Shown piece by piece: positions 33,774 through 46,494 of a DNA stretch of 64,000 nt. The position numbers and the translations under genes were made by a program. Below the pieces are notes generated by a model. That model was not told where the DNA came from and made no database searches. It saw nothing but the letters and a program-made list of their open reading frames with translations. How positions within the stretch are numbered: position 1 is the stretch's first letter; each line of letters starts with the position of its first letter. Source of the DNA: Utricularia gibba (Eukaryota; Streptophyta; Magnoliopsida; Lamiales; Lentibulariaceae); assembly GCA_002189035.1 (NCBI GenBank), contig NEEC01000018.1:1426001-1490000 (forward strand). Direction: 5' to 3'.

Positions 33774-34553
33774 AGGCGTCGCAATGGTGATAAATGGCTC
33801 AAAAAGGGAGAGATTGATATATTTTTTTTCCCGTTAGCATCATAATGTCGCTGTGGTGATAAATGTAGTCAAATTTCGGCAGTGGAGTCATTAGGACCAA
33901 CCAATGGAAGATTAGCGGCTAGTCAATGCTTGATTTGCAAACAGGTATTATGTATGTTATGAACCATGTTGATATTAATAAAATAATATATAGTATAATT
34001 AAATATAAAAATTTAGTTCAATCAAAATTTAAAATAAATATTTATACTAATTTAAATTTGTATTATCAATATAAGAATCTAATTTTGTAACTTAAATTCA
34101 ATATGAAATTCATTTTACTCACTCAAACAAAACAAATATTTTAATATCATGTTGAAATTAAATATTTAATAAAATTTTTAAATATATATTTAAAAAATAT
34201 TGTTTTTAATTAATTATTAATAATATATAAAAAGTGTTTTATAAAATTTTTAAAACGTATTTATATTTTTCAGAAATAAAAATAGTTTTGTTTTAAAATA
34301 TTTTAAATTGTAAAAATAATTTTATCAAAAAATTTTAAAATTATAACTATAAAAGTTATTTTTGGAAAAATAATTAATTTGTTACTTTTACTTTTTATTT
34401 CCATTTTTCAAAAATAATTTGAAAAACTAAAAATAGGTTTCAAAAATTTTCTAGTAATATAGTTTTATTATAATTCAATTATTTTAATTTTAAATTCTAA
34501 CGAATATTATTTGTTCTAATATTCGCTAAAAACACTGCGCCCCATTTTTAAAC
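33774..34553. other. AT-rich intergenic region
   Basis: 3' flank of ORM followed by very A/T-rich DNA. No gene is visible; it ends at the left end of the MULE. Confidence 0.5.
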
Positions 34554-34556
34554 GGC

Positions 34557-34647
34557 TGAATTTGGGTTTAGGCACCTGACACCTCTTTCTCTTTATCACA
34601 AAACAATACTTCGGAAAGTATTTGGTGCAGGGCACCTGTTTTCATTT
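34557..34647 (+). repeat. MULE left terminal inverted repeat
   Basis: Pairs with 39673-39762 on the opposite strand. The innermost 35 bases are nearly identical and the outer part is diverged. Confidence 0.75.
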
Positions 34648-35160
34648 ATATTTTTTTAATGTGTTTTAAAACAAATAATTATTAACATTTTACATAATCA
34701 ATATAAGTCTTATTTGTAAGGATTTATTACTATAACGTTTTTTAAGTAATTTATATATAAATTTAATGTCAAAGTTTTTAAATAACAATAAAAAAATGTA
34801 ATATTTGAATAACAACTTAGTTATTAAATAATAAATAGTAAAAAATGAGACTTAGTTACAAACCGTTTGGACAAATCAAATAAACCATTTTTTATTACAA
34901 TTAATAATGAAGTTTTTATATATTTAATGATTTTAGTGAAATAAAACAAATTTGATGGCAAAAATGAAAACAATTCTCATGTTTAATGGTTTGTATACAT
35001 TTTTCCAAAAAATAAATATAAACTTTCAATACAAATATTCTTTACTTTGCTTGGTATCATAAAAATACATTTCTTATTTTCAAAGTTATTCTATATTTTG
35101 TCTATAAAAGCCTTGCAGCCGTTCATTGATAAATCATTCATTATTTTAGTTGCTCAATTA

Positions 35161-38100
35161 ATGGCTCAAATTACTTTTAAGTTGTTCTTTGGAGGTTCTT
35201 TTATCAATGATCTTCATACCGGGTACATGCATTATGATCGAAATCCGGTAAGCATTATTATTGTTCAGCCTAATCTGTCATATGAAGAATTGCTCAGGAA
35301 TATTTGTAGAGAATTGAATATAAATCCTAATTTATATTCAATTCGGATCACCGCCAAATTCTTCAACGCAAATACAAGTGATATTAGTTATGTCCCACTT
35401 ACAAATACGGATTTGTTGCGTTGGATATTGATGTCACATAACAGGGATTCGAGTATTGAACTTTATATTGATACGGAAAGTTCGGGTTTTCCTTCTTCCT
35501 CTAATTGGCATGGTAATTATTTAATTATTTCAAATTTATTTTTTTACATATAATTTGTCAACATTTACAATTTCACAATTTCAGGTGATGAACATAATTT
35601 GAATACTCCATATTTTGAGAATCAAAACACAAATAGAGATATCAACTATAATGACAACTTTGATCCATTTGATCCTAATTTTGGTTTTTCAACGGCTTAT
35701 CAACAACCAATACAAGAAAATGGTTAGATTTGCATTTTTATAAGGTTAAAATATTTTTTTCAGTATTTAATAAATATTTAATTTTTTTTTTATCAACTTT
35801 TGAACATTATGATGAGGTTAACACTGATGAAGATGACCCGACATATATACCAACTGATCATGATGACTCAGATGAAATGCATGCAGATAGTATTTCTAAT
35901 ATGGTGACAGATGTTGAAGAAGAGATTCCTAAATATGAATCACAAGAAGATGAAACATCCTCACCACCAGAAATGTGGCAGGATGCATCTATGCAAAGTG
36001 ACTATTCAATGAATTACTATAATGAAGATTCAAAAGAGCTATCAATTGGCATGCATTTTAAAGACAAGCAAGCTTTGAAGGATGCTGTGAAATTATACAA
36101 TATCAACGTCAAAAGGGAGTACATATTACGAAGAGGAAATAATTCACTTTATGCTGTTAAATGTCTGCAACCAAATTGTTCTTGGTCTTTGAATGCAGGG
36201 CCACAAAAACGAACAGGCACATGGAAGATTTCTTCATACAATGGGCCTCATACATGTGAGCTAAGAAACTCTTTGGCTAAAAAACATGTTAACTTGACAT
36301 CTGACTTCATTGCTCCTCGAATCATCCATCTTATATTGGATACAAATGCAAAGATAACAACTAGAGCAATTCAAGCTTATATCAAAAGAGAGTATAAGTT
36401 TACAATTTCTTATTGGCAAGCATGGATGGCTTTGACTAAGGCATATGAGTTACAATATGGTTCATGGGATGATTCATGTGCTGAGTTACCAAATTATCTT
36501 GAAGAGGTGAAACGGCAAAATCCGGGTACTATTGTGAATTTTGAGAATAATATAGATGCTGAAGGGAGACAACTCCTAAAATATGTTTTCTGGGCTTTTG
36601 GATTTGCTATAGAAGCTTTTAAATATTGCAGACCAGTGCTTTGTGTTGACGCAACACATCTCTACGGTGGTTATAAGTATGTATTATTGGCTGCAGTAGC
36701 TATTGATGCAAATAATCATATATTGCCTGTGGCATATGGGTTTGTGCCTTCAGAATCAGGTTCATCTTGGAAATGGTTCTTAGATAATCTTGATATTCAT
36801 GTTGTTCGTGAACGTCAAGTATGTATCATAAGTGATCGAGGGTCAGGTTTAGTAGCTGCTTATGGGAAAATTCCGAAGTTTAGTCCTCCTCTTGGGAATC
36901 ATAAATGGTGTCTTTATCATTTAAGGAGTAATTGCTTGAAATACAACAAAAAGAAGTCTACATCACGGATTAAGGATCTCATATGGTCTGCTGCTGTCGC
37001 ACGAACAGAAAAAGAATTCTTAGAAAGAATGCAAGCGGTTTATGATTCATGTCCTGGAGCATATAAATATATGATGGATATACCTGTTGAATTGTGGACA
37101 TTAGTTTACGATAATGGAGACAGGTATGTAATTTTAATATATTTTAAAATTCTAAATTTATTTCTTAACATATTTATGTTTGTGAAGACACACCATTATG
37201 ACGACAAATCATGTGGAGGCATTAAATGGTGTGCTCAAAGGAACTCGACGCCTTCCTCCTACTGCTATTGCAAAGGTTTTTTTTCTTATTTCAACCATCA
37301 TTATGAAATTAAATATAAATAACTAAATGATTATGCAGGTCACATTTGAGAAAGAGCTTTATTATTTTGGGAAAGGCAAAGAGAGAGCTACTAAATATCG
37401 TGCACAAGGAAAATATTTTGCGGAAAAAATTGAACAAGTTTACAAGCATCACGAGGAACAAGTTCAAAACCTTCTTTGCAAAAGATATAATGATCGAAAC
37501 ATGGAGTGCGATGTTACTGAGATGGAATTCATAATTCTACTACTTTTAGAGTAAACATACGAAATGGAACATGTGACTGTGGATTTTGGCAAACAGAATC
37601 TCTTCCATGCCTTCATGCACAAAGGGTACGTTTTATATTAATCTATATTTTATTTTTTTATATCTAACATAATATTTTATTGTAGGCTTGTCATGAATTT
37701 AATATAAATCGAAGAACAAGGGCAAGTCAGTTTTATCAGACTCGTTTTATGGAGAAAGCTTATGCATCTGAGGTTCACCCTTGTCGAGATAAGTCATATT
37801 GGCCATCTACCGGTTTTACACTTCATGTTGATCCTGAATATGAAAGTACAAGGATTGGTCGTAAGAAGACATCACGTTATCAGGGTGCTGTTGATTTTCA
37901 AAATCGTAAAGGACGTCATTCTTTTGGAGTACAAAAACCACGTAAAACAACTACACAGACTCCTATTGAACAAGAGCCTGTTCATCATGGTTTAGAAGAG
38001 CGTTCATCACCTCTGCGTCGTGACATGATATTGATGCCATCAAATCTTGAAGAAGGAAATCCAAGTACTTATAGACAATCAAGTTTTTGTGGAGAAAATT

Positions 38101-38285
38101 CAAATTACTTTGGAGGAGAGCCTAATAACTATGGAGGACGAATTCACGCGAGACATTCTATTTCGCATCCACAAGAGTTCTCTCAACCTTCAACTAGAAC
38201 AAGGTCCAGCAATAAATCTACTTCAAAAGAAGCTGTTTCCATATTGGATAGACTTTTCGGTGGATTTCGTAACTTCAGAAAATGA
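35161..38285 (+). pseudogene. MuDR-type MULE transposase, frameshifted
   Basis: The reconstructed exons are 35161-35512, 35585-35722, 35833-37123, 37188-37275, 37339-37625 and 37686-38285 (about 918 codons if one base is restored). A PB1-like N-terminal domain (MAQITFKLFFGGSF..) and an acidic linker lead to the MuDR DNA-binding region (LSIGMHFKDKQALKDAVKLY, CSWSLNA). The MULE catalytic domain follows, with Asp in VLCVDATHLYG and Asp in CIISDRGSG, and a C-x-H motif in HKWCLYHLRSN. Next come NHVEALNGVLKGTRRLPPTA and a SWIM zinc finger (CDCGFWQTESLPCLH), then a basic Ser-rich tail. The frame breaks by one base near 37523: the SWIM coding frame does not join the preceding frame. This copy is probably unable to make full transposase unless the break is a sequence error. 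The exon 3 acceptor is tentative. Confidence 0.85.
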
Positions 38286-38998
38286 AACATTTATCATATG
38301 TATTTTCATATTGTTGTATAAATTGTAATGTTTTAAATAAATGAAACATTGAAACAATATCAATGTATTATTTGGAATAAATACCAAATATTTCATAATA
38401 AATTGAACCATTAACCCCTTCAGTAGAATCAAAAAAGGTTGTATTAAAGTTTCGATCAATTAATAACATGGTAATTGCCCCTGCTAGTACCGGAAGTGAT
38501 AATTAAAGTGGGAATGCTGTCACTAGAGCGGATCAAACAAATAGGGGTGATCTATGCATAGTCATTCTAGGTCCATGCATAGTCAAGCTGTTTCAAAGAA
38601 AAAAAAAACGATTCAGTGGGTAGGCTACGGAACCATTTCATTGCATGACCTTTTATTTTCATGTGTTCAATAAGAATTTGCACATAAAAGCCATAGGTAA
38701 ACCCTTAAAGTGACCTTGGGATATGACAACATAAAAGTCACAAAAACAAATTATGAATAGTTTGTTTTTTTTCTTAAAAACTTTTATAGAAAAATATAAA
38801 ACAAATTGAAAAGAATATATGTATTATTTTTTATCTATCAAGTGATAAATGTAAATAAATTTTGTATAACATTAATCATGGTTTATATATATATATATCT
38901 AAGTCACATGAATTAAGCAATGTAATCATTTAAAAATAAAATAAATAAAATATATTTAATTTAATTGTTTGAATAACTGTTAAATTAAAATGAGTATT

Positions 38999-39153
38999 AT
39001 TATTTACCCTTTATTTTTGAATAAGGGTTATTCTTTATACTTTATTATTGAGTAAGTATTATTCTTTAATGTTTATTATTTAATTGATGTTATTCTTTAA
39101 CCTTTATTATTAAATAAGTATTATTCTTTACTGTTTATTTAAGTAAACCATTA
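38999..39153. repeat. 31-bp tandem repeat inside the MULE 3' part
   Basis: The word ttcttta recurs at 39031, 39062, 39093 and 39124, an exact 31-base period, with a diverged first unit at about 39000. The unit reads roughly tattattctttaatgttta plus ttattgaataag. It lies between the transposase stop and the right inverted repeat. Confidence 0.8.
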
Positions 39154-39672
39154 TATTTAATTGAATGAGCATTATTATTTATCGCTTATTGACACCTTTA
39201 GATTTATTTTATTGTTTTTTAATTTAAAATGATTTAATAAGAATTTTAAATTCAAAATATAAATTTAATTTAATTTTAAAATTCCTATATACTCATGTTA
39301 AATTAAAACAAATCAAACTTTTGTTAAACAATATTTTTCATCATTTTTTTATTAATTGAATTAATATTGAATAATAACAATGATTCAAAAGAATCTTTTT
39401 TTCTAATTTCTTTTTTCTAATAACAATGATTCAAACTTTTGTACAAATTAGATATATTGTATTTTTTTTTGAAATTAGATCTTCAAAACAATTTCTCTAT
39501 TAATAATTTTTCCAATTTTTGAAAACTTAAACAACAAATTTATAATCAAATTAATTAAAAATGCTCACAAATAATACCTATTTTTGTATTTTTAGTTTTA
39601 TAAAATTTGAATTATTCATAATACTTATAATAAATTATTAAAACTAAATTTCAGTATTAATATAATTTTGAG

Positions 39673-39762
39673 AAATGAAACAGGTGCCCTGCACCAAACA
39701 CTTTCTAAAACCGTGTTGTCTGACAAATAAAAAACGATGTCAGTGCTCTAACACAAATTTAT
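39673..39762 (-). repeat. MULE right terminal inverted repeat
   Basis: Inverted partner of 34557-34647; contains the perfect 20-base inverted match at 39679-39698. Confidence 0.75.
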
Positions 39763-39774
39763 CGTTTTTTAAAC

Positions 39775-42265
39775 CCTAAATTACTGAAGCAGCAGTACCC
39801 AGATGTCAACAGTAAATTTAAAAAAACTTGTGTTGCTGAATTTAGGAATGGGGGTGGCAGTGTAAGCTTGAAGAGGTTGGCTGTTGGCCTGAGCAATTGC
39901 TCACCTTGTCGCCGAAGTCATTGATTTGTGCTGTCGGAAACTCAACCCAGCTGAGCACTGCGAAAGAAGAAAAGTAATAAATATGGAGAGATGGGAAAAA
40001 CAGGTTGGACAAACGCGAAAAACCTTGTCCCCAGATTCATTCATTTCCTCAGGCACTGAAAGTGTCTGTCTTGCCACTGAGGAAGAAAAAGGCACTGAAG
40101 GTGTCTGAAATAGGCGAATGGCTGCAGCCAAGGCATCTTTTTTACATGCCTTTTATTCAATTTTGCTTCGAGACGCTTTCGCATGGTTGATTCTCTGGAG
40201 CACATGCGAGACATTTTACGGGCATCGGCTCGAAAGGGAGCATCCAGCTGAGTAGATCACTTCCCTTTGTTTCTCTGGTCTGCGCAAATATAATCTGGTT
40301 TGAAGAACTCCACCGTTTTAGTTCAACCAAAAGGGTTTATAGCACTGTGTCTCATCAAGGGATTATTGATCTTTTGAACACTTGCTTGTTCTCTCTCTGT
40401 GTCTGTTTGTAATCAGCTCCATGGAGCTCTATTGTATTCATTCATTACAACAAGACGGCATTGAATTGAAAGCTCTGCGCCGCGCCCATTTGGTGGGTTT
40501 TGCGGAGCCGAAGGTGGGAAAATGGTGGAGAGCATTTAAGTAAGCCTTGGCAAGTTATTGTTTTTGTGGTTATGGGATCTGATCTGATCTGATCTGATCT
40601 GATCTGAGTCACCCCATCTGGAGGCACAGGCCTACCCTGCCCATGCCCATCAGGGTTGAAAGATCGAGTTTGGCAGGCCATCCCACCCCACCACCAAGTC
40701 ACCATGACACCATGAACTTACTTACCACTCTTATCCTCATCAATGCCGAGCGCCTGCTGCCAAAAACACACAAAAAAACGACAATTAACTAAATGGACAA
40801 CAAGGGTTTGATGTTAGAATTAAGAAACCAACTGATGACAATTAAGTAAATGAATGATGCTGACCTGAAATAGGAAAATGCCACGTGGTGGTGGGTAGAG
40901 TAGATTATTGTAAATGGATGAATTAGCGAATAACAAAGTTGGTTTTTCTTAGGTGAAATCAGTTGGAATGAGGTTGTGAACGTGTCCTCATAGCTTGTTG
41001 CAGATGGGTAGATTGATAAGTGTCAGAACTGAATTACTACGATCGTTTGACAATGTGAAAGTTAGTCAAATACCATTAATGTCAAAGGAGTAACAATTAT
41101 TTGCCAATGGGATTAGACTAAGGTTGCCAAGCATAGAAATCAATTGACACTTTTAGAATTCAATAGAATCGACTATAAGGAAATTCGAGAAAAATAGAAT
41201 TAGTTTTTTATTAATAAAACCCACTTTTTTGACGAGCTTTTATAGGTCTATGATTTGTATTCTAGTGATTTCCAAATAAAAATACTTATCTCTTTTTAAA
41301 TCATTCACCTCAACTTTATCCCAAAAATTGGTATATTGAAAATCGAATTCTATCAAACCAACTTTGCACTCGAAAACTGATCAATTCCAACAGAACCGAT
41401 TTTCGACCACAACAATGAAGAAATAGGGTTTGATGTGATAAGTAATACACGATATCTTTTTTTGATAGTATAATATATAAGATATATACTATATTTATAT
41501 ATAAATCATTATTCGATTAAGCAGCATATATACATACTAATGTTGTATGATTATGTTATTCACGTGTTCATTTTTTAAGCATGTGGATGATATACACAAA
41601 TAGAGTAAGAATGAGTTATTACATGTATACCATTAGTATTATTACTTATATTCTAGAGTATCAATGATTATATACAATTGATTGATGATATGATTTTCTC
41701 CAAAAATGATATTTTTAACATGTATTTGTAAATTTTATATATTAAAGATATTTTCGATGATAATCACACACTGTATATTTATTTAAATATAAATAATTAA
41801 ATTATATTATTAATTAAACTTATATAAAAATAGTCCAACTTTCAACCGCTTATCGTAAGGTACGAAAAAGATCTGGGGTTTGACCTAACCTGAGCTCGTC
41901 AGTCTTACAAAGAAAACGTGCATTCAAGACGCCACGTGTCGGTTGAATCCCCACTCTACAGTGTGCACTCATCACTCCGCAGTAAAAGCGCCACCGTAAG
42001 AAATGAAATTACAGAAGAGGCTCATATTTACTGATGCAATGTGGGGGAAGCATTAAACGCAGCCCCGATACAGAGAAGCAGAAAGCGATCCAAGAAAGAG
42101 AATCAAAGCTTCTAGAAAAAAGAGAGAGCGAGAGGAGAAGAAGAAGAAGAAGGTGGAGAACAATCCATTCATCACTTGTCGGGTTTCTTCTTTTTTTCTC
42201 TTTGGTGGGTTTTCGGGAAAAACCGAGTCTTTATTGATCTTGCAGGTTGAAGCTGAGGAGAAAAA
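39775..42265. other. Intergenic region upstream of the HD-Zip IV gene
   Basis: The stretch 39840-40450 has exon-like composition but no supported ORF from an ATG. The stretch 40750-41870 is AT-rich. From 41990 the sequence looks like the 5' leader of the HD-Zip IV gene. It includes a GA-rich run at 42098-42155 and a CTTGCAG acceptor at 42239-42245, so the leader probably has an intron. Confidence 0.45.
40576..40605. repeat. Microsatellite (GATCT)6
   Basis: Six perfect copies of a five-base unit in non-coding DNA. Confidence 0.95.
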
Positions 42266-45200
42266 ATGTATGGAGATTGCCAAGTTCTGCCAACAATGGG
42301 AACAAACGCCATCCCCCTTTCTTCAGAGAGTCACCAGCTTTACCCTTCTTCTCTTCAGAGCACCAACTTCGGTTTCATGGCCAATATAAACCCAATGAGT
42401 ATCTTCTCCCCCATCATCCCCGTACGTCTTTCTTTACTTTCAGGGCTGAAAGCTTCAGCCCCTAACCTTAAACAACAGAGGAAGTTGTCATCACTGACTT
42501 TTCATTACCATTCCTTTCGATTTTTGTCAGAAAGAAGAGAATGGGGTCTCCAAAAGCAGGGAAGACGTTTTGGAAAGTGGATCGGGAAGCGAACACATTG
42601 AAGGGGTCTCCGGGAACGAGCAGGAGGCTGATGAACAGCAGCAGCCTCCGACGAAGAAGAAACGCTACCACCGCCACACTGCGCGTCAGATCCAAGAAAT
42701 GGAAGCGTGAGCTTAGCTTCATCTCCCTGCAGATTCAATCCTTCCCCTTCTCGGATAGCTTTTAACTGAACTGTCTGCATTTTTCTTGTGGCGTAGGCTG
42801 TTCAAGGAATGCCCCCATCCAGATGATAAACAGAGACTGAAGCTCAGCCAAGATCTTGGCTTGAAGCCACGCCAAGTGAAGTTCTGGTTCCAGAATCGTC
42901 GAACCCAGATGAAGGTTAACCACCCATATTTCCTTGTTTTAAAAAAGAACCCTAAAATTCTTTTTCACAGTTGAATTTATTGCATAAAAATTGGATTAAA
43001 TACGTAATAAATGACTAGAAGAGGATCCAAATATAGCAACAGAAGGGGAAAAAGTTGTTTTTGTCTTCAAAGTTCCAAAAGATTTCATGGTGCAACTGGG
43101 AATGGGTGCCCTACAGGCGTAGCTTAAGCGGTGTACGTTAGCAGCATGCTGCATTAACTTCGGGGTTGCTTTCATCTCTTGCTCCTGCACCAGCATTAAA
43201 TGTACAGTCAGCCCTACCTTCCACCCTGCTCCTACAGCTCCATCTCTCTTTCGGGGAACACCCCTTTAAAGCGTAGTTATTAGGGTTTGGCCCCCTTGCT
43301 TCCACCCACAGAACCCCGGTTCGAGTTTCGCTGAGTGGAGTTTGCGCTAAGCTGATATAGGTTTTTGTGTGATTGCATATGGGGCTGTTGACATTTTGTG
43401 TTCTTGATTATGATGATGATGATGATGATGATTAGGCTCAACAAGACAGACAGGACAATGTTGTGTTAAGGGCTGAAAATGAGAGCTTGAAGAACGAGAA
43501 CTATAGGCTGCAAGCAGCGTTGAGAAATGTGGTTTGCCCTAGCTGTGGTGGAGCAGCTATTCTCGGTGAAGTGGGGTTCGACGAGCAGCAGCTTCGTATC
43601 GAAAATGCTCGTCTCAAAGATGAGGTTCTTCTTCTTCTCTTACGACGCTCTTGATTGTGCTTCAATACAATATTGTAGGATATGGGTTATTGTTGTTTGG
43701 GGAAGATGATATGCTGCTCACATCCTTACATCTCATTTGCAGTACGAGCGTGTTTGCTGCCTTATTTCGCAATGCTCCGGTCGTTCGCTCCCGGCCCTTG
43801 GTCCGGTGCCGATCATGCCTCCTTCATTGGACCTGGATATGACTCCGTTTCCTCGGAAGTTTGAGCAAGATACTATCAGCAGTTGCCCTTCTGATCACAT
43901 GATGCCTCTTCCATTCATGCCGGAGAATTCTCACTTTCCAACGAATCCGTTAATTTTAGATGAGGAGAAATCGTTGGCGTTGGAGCTCGCCGTGTCGTCC
44001 ATGAATGAGCTAGTGAAGATGTGCACCACAGGGGAACCGCTTTGGGCTCGATCTTCAGACACCGGCAACCTGGTGCTCAATGTTGAAGAGTATAACAGGG
44101 CGTTTTCATGGAATTTTAAGCAGAATGCATCAGATTTCAGGGTCGAGGCCACAAAGGAAACTGCTGTCGTCATAATGAACAGCATCACGCTTGTGGATGT
44201 ATTTCTTGATGCAGTAAGTTTTAACTTACTTTTTATTCCTTGATGCATCACAGAGTTAAATTGTTAATATGATCTCAGAACAAATGGATGGAACTTTTCC
44301 CTTCGATCGTTTCGCGAGCCAAAACTCTGCAAGTTGTGCATTCTGAGGTTTCTGAACATGCCAATGGCTCTCTTCATCTGGTACTGTTTACATTTTTCAT
44401 TCACGAGAGCAATATTTTCTCTGTCTTGTGCTTATTTTCTGGGAATCCGCAGATGTATGCCGAGCTTCAAGTCCTTTCTCCACTGGTTCCGACCAGAGAG
44501 GCTCATTTCCTGCGTTACTGTCAACATAATGCAGAGGAGGGCACTTGGGCAATTGTAGACTTCCCCATTGATGGCTTCCAAAACAACTATCCACCGTCGT
44601 TTCCGTACTACCGCCGGCGACCCTCAGGGTGCATTATTCAGGACATGCCGAATGGATACTCCAGGGTTGTTACATCAATATCTCCGTTTCTTCAAAAAAA
44701 CAGTGATATCTTAGTTCTATATCTAATGTAAGTTTCTGTTCCTCCAACTTCAGGTCACTTGGGTGGAGCATGTGGAAGTTGAGGATACTCCGATTCATCA
44801 TGTTTTAGCTGGTTTTGTGAGCAGCGGCGCCGCTTTTGGGGCTCGCCGATGGTTGGCCGGCTTACAGAGGCAATGTGAAAGGCTCGCAAGTCTCATGGCT
44901 AGAAACCTATCAGACCTTGGAGGTTGGCTGATGAATGAAGGATGTTTTGAGCCTTTGATTTGCATTTTCCAGCTCCCGATTTTTCTTAACTTTCTCTGGG
45001 TTTGTTCCCAGTGATTCCTTCTGCAGAAGCACGGAAAAGTTTGATGAATCTTTCAAAGAGGATGATCCGCACGTTCTGTCTCAACATGAGCACAAGCTAT
45101 GGACAGTCATGGACAGCCCTGTCTGATTCTGCTGATGATTCTGTCCGGATCACGACCAGGAAAGTCACCGAGCCGGGGCAGCCGAACGGCCTCATTCTCA

Positions 45201-45944
45201 GCGCCGTGTCCTCGTCTTGGCTGCCATATCGGCAGCACCAAGTCTTTGATTTCTTAAGAGATGAGAAGCGCAGAGCACAGGTACGAATCTTGATCCTCTG
45301 CTGTAGCTCTTACCTCATCCTGATGGTGCTGTTTGTATCTCTAATCCGCAGCTTGAAGTTCTCTCAAATGGGAATTCTCTGCACGAGGTGGCTCACATTG
45401 CAAATGGCTCCCACCCCGGAAACTGCATTTCGCTTTTTCGGATCAATGTAAGCTTCCTCCGAGCTACAATCCTTGGCTACATCGACATAACTCTGAGATT
45501 TTTCAGGTTGCAAGCAACTCATCCCAGAGTGTGGAGCTTGTCATACAGGAGAGTTGCTCCGACAACTCTGGTAGCATGGTGGTTTACGCCACCATCGACG
45601 TCGAAGCGATTCAAATGGCGATGAACGGTGAGGACCCCTCCAACATTCCTCTCCTCCCACTGGGCTTCATTCTCCACCCCATGAACCAAACCAGCAAAGA
45701 ATCTACCAAGGGAAGCAAGAAGAACCATTTGCCGGAGTCAGAAGGCCTGTCCGGCTGCCTACTGACCGTCGGACTTCAAGTCCTGGCCAGCACAATCCCA
45801 GCTGCAAAACTTAATCTGTCCAGTGTCACGGCTGTGGATCACCATATTTGCAACATTATTCAGCAAATCAACACGCTTCTGTCTAGCAGCAATGGCAACT
45901 TCTCTAGCCGGGCTCTGGAGACGGAGGCTCCACAGGCTGCCTGA
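42266..45944 (+). CDS. HD-Zip class IV homeodomain-START transcription factor
   Basis: Eleven exons start at 42266, 42531, 42797, 43436, 43743, 44279, 44453, 44754, 45012, 45352 and 45507. They sum to 2397 nt, giving 798 aa, a normal length for the class. The homeodomain at about 94-151 reads [20 protein letters not shown] to [13 protein letters not shown]. The plant-specific zipper-loop-zipper at about 152-225 has a CPSCGG Cys pair (184/187). A START lipid-binding domain begins at about 290 ([16 protein letters not shown]), and the START-adjacent/HD-SAD region runs to the end. These factors bind L1-box-type sites and control epidermal and trichome identity. The N-terminus [12 protein letters not shown] and the acidic linker suggest the HDG5-like group, but I am not certain. 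Intron 3 (42915-43435) carries a (GAT)n run at 43411-43431. A 16-bp hairpin lies in the likely 3' UTR. Confidence 0.95.
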
Positions 45945-46023
45945 ACCAATCTTGAAGACAGAATAGGAAGTGTTTCCGGTGGTAGGTTTTGGTGATATAG
46001 AAGTCAAGAGCGCACCAGATGTG

Positions 46024-46075
46024 ATCCTTGCTACCTGTTAAGGCTGTGGAGCTTATCTCAACAGGTAGCAAGGAT
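46024..46075 (+). promoter_or_regulatory. Perfect 16-bp hairpin in the HD-Zip IV 3' UTR
   Basis: atccttgctacctgtt (46024-46039) is followed, after a 20-base loop, by its exact reverse complement (46060-46075). It begins 79 bases after the HD-Zip IV stop codon, so it would be transcribed in the 3' UTR. I recall reports of a conserved roughly 19-base hairpin-forming 3'-UTR motif in angiosperm HD-Zip IV mRNAs; this looks like such an element. Identity with that motif is not verified. Confidence 0.8.
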
Positions 46076-46494
46076 GATGGTTCGGGAATTGACTTCTGCT
46101 CATTGATTCATGACGTTGGCTACTTGCAGTAGTTCCTGTTGTGGTTCTGATTCCATCAAGTTTACCTGTAAACTCCTGGATGCTAATGGCGTCCATCTGT
46201 TTCTCTTCATTCTTCCCCGTGAACTATGAAACCAGAGTCTTTTAATGAACCCCATATTCAAAAACTGTTAAAACGACATGGTAAAAGAAAGCAACTGATG
46301 CAGCTTAACTCCATTGTTAAAAGGTAACTAGTCAAGACACTGATGCTGCACAAGTAATCATCTTCTATGTACAGACAAGCTTCAGCAGAGCCAGCAATGG
46401 CTGTCTCTGAAGCATATCATAGTTTGTTCAATCAAAGGATTGAGTAGAAACTATAAGAACATGCAAATACAAATCCAGTGATTCCAGCATCATA

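Larger units (their letters stand above)
34554..39765 (+). mobile_element. Mutator-like element (MULE), near-complete, about 5.2 kb
   Basis: The two ends carry inverted repeats of about 90 bases, including a perfect 20-mer: tttggtgcagggcacctgtt at 34621-34640, with its reverse complement at 39679-39698. Outward from these, the ends pair as ggcacctgac/gtcagtgctc and tgaatttggg/cacaaattta with mismatches. A 9-bp direct repeat, tttttaaac, flanks the element (34545-34553 and 39766-39774), as expected for Mutator target duplications. It encloses one transposase gene. Because the flanks are A/T-rich, the exact ends are less certain than the element itself. Confidence 0.85.

Noticed and set aside
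39901-40131. Minus-strand 76-codon frame that looks like an organelle presequence
   Set aside because: The first codon is TTG, there is no ATG or conserved continuation, and splice possibilities only give a 45-residue product of unknown type.
42000-42245. GA-rich open frames before the HD-Zip IV start
   Set aside because: They are low-complexity leader sequence and are followed by a CTTGCAG acceptor, consistent with a 5' UTR exon and intron.
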